Positions 1-5,838 of a DNA stretch of 64,000 nt are shown in pieces; the stretch's first letter is position 1; each line of letters opens with the position of its first letter. The DNA lies in contig DASZOV010000079.1 in assembly GCA_035550595.1 (NCBI GenBank), positions 8,471 through 72,470 of the forward strand. Reading direction: 5' to 3'. The translations under genes and the position numbers were made by a program. Under the pieces are notes generated by a model that did no database searches, was not told the origin of the DNA, and was given only the letters and a program-made list of their open reading frames with translations. The DNA comes from CALFMR01 sp035550595. GTDB lineage: Bacteria > Acidobacteriota > Vicinamibacteria > Vicinamibacterales > SCN-69-37.

Positions 1-2351
1 GGCGCCTCGCGCTTGATCCCCACGGGTTGCGGCAGCGCCTTGCCGTCTGCCTTCTCCAACCTGACGGCGGCGTACTTGAAATGCGGCTGTTTGCTGACCG
101 GGTCCCATTCGTAGAGGGTCAGTTCGTTCGCCGCGCGAGGCCGGCCGGGATCATCCCAATAGCCGTAGTGGAAGGGCATGAACAGCGTGCCCGGCTCGAT
201 CGCGCCGATCCGTGCCGGCGCCTCCGCGACGCCGCGACGGGACGTGACCCGCAACATCTCGCCATCGACGATGCCAAGCCGGTGCGCATCGTCTTCGCTG
301 ACTTGGATGAACGCGTCGGGCGCCGCGTTTCGGAGTGCCTTGGCGCGTCCAGTTTTGGTGCGGGTGTGGAAGTGGTAGACGATGCGTCCGGTGGTCAGGT
401 AGAACGGATATGCCTCGTCGGGCGCTTCCATCGGTGGGACGTATTCGACGGCGCGCAGAAAGGCGCGCCCGTTTGGCCGTTTCGCGATGTAGTCGTCCGG
501 TGCGATCTCGGCCCCGGTCACCAAATCGTGTCCATAGCTTTCGCAGTAGTCTGGATCGGTCGGGAACTCGAGATCGGTGTAATACCGGGTTGAACCGTCC
601 GGGTGCTTGTCGTTGCACGGCCAGGGAATGCCCGAGCCACCGGTGAGCTTCTCGTAGCTGAGGCCGGAGTAGTCGCAGGGGCGGCCGCGCGAGCACTCGC
701 GCCAGGCATTGAACGCGTCCTCGGCATCGGTCCATTTGATGAGCGGCGCGCCGTCCTTGTCGCGGAAGTCCATGCGCCGGGCGAAGTCGAGAAAGATATC
801 GAGATCGGATCGTGCTTCCCCCGGTGGCTCGATGGCCTTGTGGTTGAGATGCACGACGCGGTCGACATTGGTCGAGCAGCCGGTTTTTTCCCCCCACATC
901 GCCGCCGGGAGCACCACGTCCGCCATGGCGGCGGTTTCACTCATGAAGACGTCCTGCACGATCACGAACGCGCCACGCGTGCACAGGTCCGCGCGCAGTC
1001 GATTCAAATCCGGAATGGAGACGGCCGGATTGGTGCCGACAATCCACAGGACCCGGATCGATCCGGTTTGGACGTAATCGAAGATCTGGAGCGCGTGAGT
1101 CGGCGGCCCCCAGTTCGGCAGCGTGGCCGGATCCACGTTCCAGAGTCTCGCGATCGCCTCGACATGGTGCGGGTTGTCGAAGTTGCGAAACCCCGGCAAG
1201 TCTCCGCCCGAGCCAACCTCGCGGCTGTTCTGGGCCGTCGGCTGCCCGTTCATCTGGAAAATGCCGCAGCCCGCGCGGCCGATGCGGCCAAGGACCAGAT
1301 TGACGTTGTTGACCTGCACAGCGGCGGCCGTGCCCTGGTTCGACTGGTAGACACCCTGCAAGCAGGTCGAGAGCAACATGCGCGAACGGCCGATCATCTC
1401 AGCCGCCTGTCGCAGGTGGTCGGCAGGGATCTGCGCGATCTCGGCGACCCGTTCGGGCGTATAGCTGGCCACCGTACGCGTCAGCTCGTCGAACCCGAGG
1501 GTGTGCGCATCGATGAAGGCGCGATCGGCATACCCTTGCTCGATCAACTGCTGGATCAGGCCGTTCAACACGGCGACATTGGTGCCGAGTCGCGGCTGGA
1601 TGTGCAGGTCGGCCTCGGCAGCCGTCGCCGTGCGACGGGGATCGATCACGATCATCCGCGACGACGTCCCGGAGCGGCGCCGGTCCAGGACCCGAGCCCA
1701 CAGTACAGTCGCCGTCGCGGCCGGGTCGTGGCCGACGAGCAGGAAACAGTCCGTGACGTCGACGTCTTCGTACGTGCCGGGCTGGCCATCGGACCCGAAG
1801 GTTTCTTTCAGCGCCGCGCCCGCCGTTGCGGTGCACAGGCGCGTATTGCCGTCAATGTGCAGCGTGCCGAGCCCGGCCATTCTGATCACGTTGAGCGTGT
1901 AGTTCTCTTCGGCGAAGAGCTGGCCCGAGGTGTAGAAGCCGATCGCGCCCGCGGTGTACTCCTGCTTCGCCTCCTTCATCCGGCGCACGATCATCTGCAT
2001 CGCGTCGTCCCAGCTTGCGGGCTCGAGCGTATCGCCACGGCGAATCAGCGGACGCGTCAGCCGGTCCGGGCTGGCATTGACGGCCCAACTGTACAAACCC
2101 TTCGGACCCAGCCGGCCGCGATTGACGACGTCCACCTCGCGTCCGCGCACGCCGACGATGCGTCCGCCGGGCTGGTCGTCCTTGACGCCGATGTCGAGGC
2201 CGCATCCGTTGGAGCAGAGGAAGCAGGACGCCTGAACCCAACGATCGGGCGTTTCCTCGACGTTGTAATCGACCCGGGTCGGCCAGCGTGAACCGACGGA
2301 CGGCGTGCGTGGTCCCCAGATGTCGGCGATGCTGTCACGTGTACTGGCCAC
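1..2351 (-). CDS. Molybdopterin oxidoreductase, nitrate reductase/formate dehydrogenase-like (C-terminus off window)
   Basis: This is a catalytic protein of the DMSO-reductase superfamily, most like cytoplasmic nitrate reductases and formate dehydrogenases, expected to hold a Mo-bis-MGD cofactor. At least 783 residues are present and the frame stays open to the left edge. The GTG at 2351 is chosen as start because GAGGAGG lies 5 nt upstream. No signal peptide is visible, so it is probably cytoplasmic. An N-terminal iron-sulfur motif is seen as C43-x2-C46-x3-C50. The usual fourth Cys (GRLCxKG type) reads GRLGPKG at about residues 79-85. C173 in TRLCTATA sits where NapA, NasA and FDH carry a Mo-ligating Cys. 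A molybdopterin-dinucleotide binding domain follows near the visible end (LTTGRIVYHFHTRTKTG). The gene lies 46 bp downstream of the encapsulin gene on the same strand with no terminator between them. Whether it reduces nitrate or oxidises formate cannot be decided here. Confidence 0.85.
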   Translation of the reverse strand, partial: MASTRDSIADIWGPRTPSVGSRWPTRVDYNVEETPDRWVQASCFLCSNGCGLDIGVKDDQPGGRIVGVRGREVDVVNRGRLGPKGLYSWAVNASPDRLTRPLIRRGDTLEPASWDDAMQMIVRRMKEAKQEYTAGAIGFYTSGQLFAEENYTLNVIRMAGLGTLHIDGNTRLCTATAGAALKETFGSDGQPGTYEDVDVTDCFLLVGHDPAATATVLWARVLDRRRSGTSSRMIVIDPRRTATAAEADLHIQPRLGTNVAVLNGLIQQLIEQGYADRAFIDAHTLGFDELTRTVASYTPERVAEIAQIPADHLRQAAEMIGRSRMLLSTCLQGVYQSNQGTAAAVQVNNVNLVLGRIGRAGCGIFQMNGQPTAQNSREVGSGGDLPGFRNFDNPHHVEAIARLWNVDPATLPNWGPPTHALQIFDYVQTGSIRVLWIVGTNPAVSIPDLNRLRADLCTRGAFVIVQDVFMSETAAMADVVLPAAMWGEKTGCSTNVDRVVHLNHKAIEPPGEARSDLDIFLDFARRMDFRDKDGAPLIKWTDAEDAFNAWRECSRGRPCDYSGLSYEKLTGGSGIPWPCNDKHPDGSTRYYTDLEFPTDPDYCESYGHDLVTGAEIAPDDYIAKRPNGRAFLRAVEYVPPMEAPDEAYPFYLTTGRIVYHFHTRTKTGRAKALRNAAPDAFIQVSEDDAHRLGIVDGEMLRVTSRRGVAEAPARIGAIEPGTLFMPFHYGYWDDPGRPRAANELTLYEWDPVSKQPHFKYAAVRLEKADGKALPQPVGIKREA

Positions 2352-2397
2352 TTGATCCTCCTCAATCCGACTCTGATGGCTCCTCCGACGTCTCGGC

Positions 2398-3207
2398 TTA
2401 CCGCCCGTCTCCAGGAACGAGCGATACCGCTGCCTCCGCCGTTAGTACCCGGAACGTGAAGGTTTCGAGGAAGTACAGTTCGACGGCCGTGTCGGAGTGA
2501 CGCGCGTATCCAATCGAGAGATCCAGCCCGAGCGTCAACTCGAAATCGCCACCTCGGGTCGTGAGCACGAGTCCGCCCTCGATGGCGGGTGCCCAGATGA
2601 CCTCGCCGTCCACGAGGCGCTCGATATGGTGAAAGACCGGGTAGCCCTCGTCGCTTCCTCCGCTGGCGGCCGTGTACGCGTCGCCGCCGAGTATGAGCGC
2701 ATACGGGCCGTCGACGCCCGCGAGCCGCAATCGGCTCACGGCTTGCGCGATCGCGTCCGGGTACCGTTTGACACTCGACGGAAGGACGACGGGGGCATGG
2801 CTGCTGGCGCCGCGAATGCCCTGAATCTCCGCCGCGGCATAGCCATCGACGACGGCACGATCTTCGGCGAACGCGATCGTGCGTGCCGCTTCCTTCAGGG
2901 GCGACCAATCGGAATCCGTCGCGCCGCGCTCCACGTCGTCAATGGCTTGTCGCGTGAGCTCGAACGGCACTCGCAACTCCACGATGGCACGCGCGTCGCG
3001 CAGGAAAGCGCGGATGTCGTTACGGTCAGCCTGAATCTCGTCCCCGTGACCAGTGTCGACCGCTGCGAGTCCGAGCCCTTTCGGCTCGGGCACGTCGACC
3101 ACACGGCGCGCCGCCAGGTGGCGCTTGAGCGTGCGGGACGCCTCCTGCTCGATTTGAGCCCAGGCGCCAGCGGAGATGGGCGCGAGTTCGCGATGGAGAT
3201 TGTTCAT
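2398..3207 (-). CDS. Family 1 encapsulin nanocompartment shell protein
   Basis: This is the shell protein of an encapsulin nanocompartment (linocin M18 / CFP29 family, HK97 fold), which self-assembles into a protein cage and packages cargo through a short C-terminal peptide on the cargo. The 269 residues match the usual 260-285. The N-terminus (MNNLHRELAPISAGAW, then EEA-type helix, RRVVDVPEPKG) is the hallmark of the family. The middle LPSSVKRYPDAI and YALILGGDAYTA and the C-terminal LDLSIGYARHSD are also typical. No DyP peroxidase, ferritin-like or hemerythrin cargo gene is adjacent. The only co-directional neighbour is the molybdopterin oxidoreductase starting 46 bp downstream. The ATG at 3207 is preceded by a weak purine-rich stretch. 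An inverted repeat at 3470-3490 lies about 260 bp upstream. Confidence 0.93.
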   Translation of the reverse strand: MNNLHRELAPISAGAWAQIEQEASRTLKRHLAARRVVDVPEPKGLGLAAVDTGHGDEIQADRNDIRAFLRDARAIVELRVPFELTRQAIDDVERGATDSDWSPLKEAARTIAFAEDRAVVDGYAAAEIQGIRGASSHAPVVLPSSVKRYPDAIAQAVSRLRLAGVDGPYALILGGDAYTAASGGSDEGYPVFHHIERLVDGEVIWAPAIEGGLVLTTRGGDFELTLGLDLSIGYARHSDTAVELYFLETFTFRVLTAEAAVSLVPGDGR

Positions 3208-3469
3208 GGCGTCTTCTGCGCCCTTCTGTGGGTCGATGGTTACAACGAGTAAAGATGGCGGCCTGCGTGAGGCGAGCGATGACGGCTTCGGGGACGGCCG
3301 ACGACATGTGCGCTACACGTGGTTCCGCGGCGCGCGGCCGTTGCCGCCGCTGTATCCCGGCGGCCAGAAGAATACTCGCAGGCCGTGATTCGAGGTCGAT
3401 CGTTCGACAGTCGTCAGGTGTCCCAGAATCTCTCGACGCCTTCAGTGAATCACGTTGTCCGTCGATGCT

Positions 3470-3490
3470 CAATGGACAAATCGTCCATTG
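3470..3490. promoter_or_regulatory. Inverted repeat, candidate operator upstream of encapsulin
   Basis: The perfect arms CAATGGAC and GTCCATTG are separated by 5 nt (AAATC). The element lies in the untranslated region upstream of the minus-strand encapsulin gene and could bind a dimeric regulator. No regulator gene is adjacent, so the function is inference. Confidence 0.35.
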
Positions 3491-3540
3491 GCTGCGGACA
3501 AAATGACCATCATGCGAGATGGCGTCGGCATCAAGGAGTA

Positions 3541-3714
3541 CGGCGGACGAAGCGGTGGTGGGCCGCGTTGCTCGCCGGCCTCGTCAGCGTTGGCGCGGGC
3601 GTCATCACCTTCGTCATCCCCGGACTGACGTGGCCGTTCTTGATGATGCGGACCTTTCCTGACGCTGCGGCTCTTGCTGTCGTCGAATCGGCGGGCTTTG
3701 GCTCTGTAGGTTAG
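3541..3714 (+). pseudogene. Possible HdeD/DUF308 membrane protein remnant
   Basis: The translated segment begins RRTKRWWAALLAGLVSVG and continues with a hydrophobic stretch ending IPGLTWPF. This resembles the first repeat of HdeD-family (DUF308) membrane proteins, which carry a W-W start, a G-x2-S-x2-x-G core and a PGLT motif. An intact family member has about 180-200 residues and six helices. Here similarity stops after one helix and the frame ends at 3714. No convincing start or ribosome site belongs to it. It reads as a decayed fragment; the match rests on one helix only. Confidence 0.35.
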
Positions 3715-3930
3715 TTATGTCCTCGTCTACCGAACTTAGTTCCAGCAGCCATTGAGTCAAGGCGAGTCGTTGCGTTTCAAGACTTGCGATGTGCGTCCCA
3801 GCGCGGCCGTTGCGTAGCGCACCTCTTGGCTCGCACGGAAAGGCACTGATAGGCGCCCCGACGGGCTTGCTACCGCTGATATCGCCTCGATCGGAGCCCC
3901 GAGAAATCGCCGCCGGCAGCCGAGAAGCAC
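3715..3930. other. Intergenic stretch with no recognised feature
   Basis: Between the HdeD-like remnant and the Fur-like box I see no credible coding frame on either strand and no strong hairpin. It probably separates the encapsulin region from the iron-uptake island. Confidence 0.5.
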
Positions 3931-3936
3931 CTCAAT

Positions 3937-3950
3937 TGAGATCGTTCTCA
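3937..3950 (+). promoter_or_regulatory. Fur-box-like palindrome upstream of fecI-like gene
   Basis: TGAGATCGTTCTCA is a palindrome with one mismatched inner pair, of the form TGAGA-N4-TCTCA, flanked by AT-rich sequence. This resembles the inner hexamers of Fur boxes (GAGAAT/ATTCTC type). It lies 93 bp before the sigma factor start, where Fur control of fecI genes is usual. The regulator assignment is inference from position and shape. Confidence 0.5.
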
Positions 3951-3969
3951 TTTTTCGCGTATGATAATT

Positions 3970-3986
3970 CCGACCAAATTGGTCGG
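3970..3986. promoter_or_regulatory. Inverted repeat between Fur-like box and fecI-like start
   Basis: The perfect 8-bp arms CCGACCAA and TTGGTCGG flank a single A. It lies 56 bp before the sigma factor ATG, inside its probable 5' leader or promoter. It could be a second operator or an RNA hairpin; nothing decides between them. Confidence 0.4.
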
Positions 3987-4042
3987 CTGAACCGCGGGCC
4001 GGTGAACCGGGGCTGCCGACCCCTCGCGACCTCGGCCAGACC

Positions 4043-4579
4043 ATGAGCGAACCACCCGCCCACGCCTCCGACGCCCTGGAGACCGCGTACGAACGCCTCG
4101 CCGCCCGTCTCTACCGGACCCACCATGATTCGCTGGTCAACTACGCCGGCCGATTGTCGCGCGATCGCTCCTGGGCCGAGGACATCGTGCATGACGCCTG
4201 GCTGCGTCTCGACCGGCAGACCGACAGGACCGCGATCGAAGAACCGCTGGCCTATCTCCGCAGCATCATCCGGAACCTGGTCTTCGCGAAAGCGAGGCGG
4301 CCGGCCATCGAGACGGCCGTCGCGACCGAGGAGATCAGCGACTTCGCGGACGACCGCCCATCGGTGGAAACGCAGTTAATCGCACGGCAGACGATGGATC
4401 TCGTGCTCGACGCCATTGAGGCGATGCCCGAACGCCAGCAAGCCGCCATCAAGATGTATCATTTCGGCGGGTTGAAGCTCCGCGAGGTCGCCGAGCGTCT
4501 CGGACTCTCCGTCTCCCACACCCATAGCCTCATCGTCGAGGGCATGAAAGTCTGCAATCGGCGCCGGCAGGGACGCTGA
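4043..4579 (+). CDS. FecI-like ECF RNA polymerase sigma factor
   Basis: This is an extracytoplasmic-function sigma factor of the iron-starvation (FecI) group, which directs polymerase to siderophore-uptake genes after a signal relayed by the receptor and FecR. The 178 residues are normal for the group. Region 2 occupies roughly residues 18-90 (HHDSLVNYAGRLSRDRSWAE followed by DIVHDAWLRL). Region 4 occupies about 115-170 (AIEAMPERQQAAIKMYHFGG, LKLREVAERLGLSVSHTHSL). It is followed at 4776 by fecR and at 5839 by the receptor, the standard gene order. A Fur-like box precedes it, suggesting iron repression. The start ATG at 4043 gives the expected N-terminus. Confidence 0.93.
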   Translation: MSEPPAHASDALETAYERLAARLYRTHHDSLVNYAGRLSRDRSWAEDIVHDAWLRLDRQTDRTAIEEPLAYLRSIIRNLVFAKARRPAIETAVATEEISDFADDRPSVETQLIARQTMDLVLDAIEAMPERQQAAIKMYHFGGLKLREVAERLGLSVSHTHSLIVEGMKVCNRRRQGR

Positions 4580-4600
4580 TTCCAGTCGCCGCGGCCCGCT

Positions 4601-4642
4601 GACCGGAAAAGACCGCTCGTCGAGCATCTCTCCTTATATGGG
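4601..4642 (+). promoter_or_regulatory. Putative FecI-type promoter upstream of fecR-like gene
   Basis: GACCGGAAAA at 4601-4610 and CTCCTTATA at 4630-4638 are shared, with the same spacing (26 nt from GGAAAA to TCCTTAT) and with GAGCATC between them, with the region before the receptor gene (5747-5788). GGAAA-type -35 elements and TC-rich -10 elements are known for FecI-class sigma factors. Repetition at both target genes supports recognition by the sigma factor encoded at 4043. Confidence 0.6.
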
Positions 4643-4775
4643 GGCTCAAGGACTGGCGGTGATTCCGTGCGTCTGCCGACTTGCCGGTCCCTATGAGTCC
4701 ATTGCCGCTCTTTGCCATCCCGGACGTTGCTTCCGAACCGTCGGAGAATCGGTCCCGCGCGGAGCCTCTCAGGTC

Positions 4776-5729
4776 ATGACGCAGGATGAGCGGACGCCGG
4801 AAACCGAAGCGGCCGAGTGGGTGATCGCCCTCCGGGAAGAGCCCGATGACCGGGCACTGCGCGCGCGGTTCACGGCGTGGCTCGAGGCCGATCCGCATCA
4901 CGCGGAAGCCTGGGCGGAGATGGACGAGACGGTCCGCATCATCGAAAGCGCGCCGCCTGAGCGCCGGACGTACGACCTGCCGGCGCCCGTCAAACGTCTC
5001 GACCGGCGCTGGAGGTGGGGATGGACGGCCGCCGCGGCGGCGTTTGTCGTCCTGGTCCTGATCGCGGGACCGATGATCAGCCTGCGCCTGAAGGCCGATC
5101 ATTTCTCTGGCGTTGGGAAGGTCGAGAACGTCGCGCTCGCCGACGGCTCGGTCGTCGAGCTCGGGCCGGAGAGCGCGATTGCCGTCGACTACCGCTCGGA
5201 TGCCCGCCTGGTCCGGCTGCTCTCCGGCCAGGCGATGTTCGAAGTCGCGCCCGATCCAGCACGTCCGTTTCGCGTCGCCGCGGGGCACATCACGGCGACC
5301 GCGCTGGGCACCGGCTTCGACGTGCGGATGATCGGCGAGCGGACCAGTGTCGCCGTCCGGCATGGCCGGGTCCGTGTCCAGGACGAAGGCGCCACGCCCA
5401 CCCTCACCCGCGAACTCGGCGCCGGCGAGTGGGTGCGCTTCGCTCCCGATCGCCCAATGGAAGAAGGTGCCGGGGCAGCGGAGATCGTCGGCGCCTGGCG
5501 CTCGGGCACGATCCCCATCAGGAACCGCCCGATCGCGGAAGCCATCGACGAAGCGCGCCCCTGGTTTCGCGGCCGGATCGTCCTGGCCGATCGCGCCCTC
5601 GGCGAGCGCCTCGTCACCGGTACCTACGACTTTCGCGACCCCGCGCACAGTCTCGCGCTCATCGTCGCGCCGTACGGCGGCCAGATCCGGCGGATCACGC
5701 CCTGGTTGCTCGTCGTCACCGGCCCCTAG
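4776..5729 (+). CDS. FecR-like anti-sigma / sigma regulator
   Basis: This is a single-pass inner-membrane protein that relays receptor occupancy to the FecI-type sigma factor. The cytoplasmic N-terminal DUF4880 domain is seen at about residues 10-55 (EAAEWVIALREEPDDRA and HHAEAWAEMDE). One transmembrane helix lies near residues 85-105 (AAAAFVVLVLIAGPMI). The periplasmic FecR domain follows at about 115-210 (VENVALADGSVVELGP and LLSGQAMFEVAPD), then a C-terminal secretin/TonB short N-terminal-like part that contacts the receptor STN domain. The ATG at 4776 is used because family similarity starts at MTQDERTPETEAAEW; an upstream in-frame ATG at 4638 falls inside the shared promoter. Length is 317 residues. 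It sits between sigma factor and receptor. Confidence 0.92.
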   Translation: MTQDERTPETEAAEWVIALREEPDDRALRARFTAWLEADPHHAEAWAEMDETVRIIESAPPERRTYDLPAPVKRLDRRWRWGWTAAAAAFVVLVLIAGPMISLRLKADHFSGVGKVENVALADGSVVELGPESAIAVDYRSDARLVRLLSGQAMFEVAPDPARPFRVAAGHITATALGTGFDVRMIGERTSVAVRHGRVRVQDEGATPTLTRELGAGEWVRFAPDRPMEEGAGAAEIVGAWRSGTIPIRNRPIAEAIDEARPWFRGRIVLADRALGERLVTGTYDFRDPAHSLALIVAPYGGQIRRITPWLLVVTGP

Positions 5730-5746
5730 AAAAAATCTTTCGGCAC

Positions 5747-5788
5747 GACCGGAAAAACCGCATCGCCGAGCATCCCTCCTTATAGGGG
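5747..5788 (+). promoter_or_regulatory. Putative FecI-type promoter upstream of siderophore receptor
   Basis: This is the second copy of the motif at 4601-4642: GACCGGAAAA at 5747-5756, GAGCATC at 5768-5774 and CTCCTTATA at 5776-5784, with identical spacing of the two outer blocks. The receptor ATG is at 5839. Conservation between two otherwise unrelated intergenic regions suggests a sigma-factor recognition site. Confidence 0.6.
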
Positions 5789-5838
5789 CGCTCGCGTCGC
5801 GGGTGCCCGTGTCTTCTTCCCCTTACGGAGATGCGCGG

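Noticed and set aside
603..2291. Long plus-strand open frame opposite the molybdoenzyme
   Set aside because: Composition is Arg/Asp/Val-rich antisense shadow; the minus-strand frame shows the real family motifs.
3026..3472. Possible cargo gene upstream of encapsulin on the minus strand
   Set aside because: The frame overlaps the encapsulin start, is Arg-rich, and shows no ferritin, DyP or hemerythrin motif.
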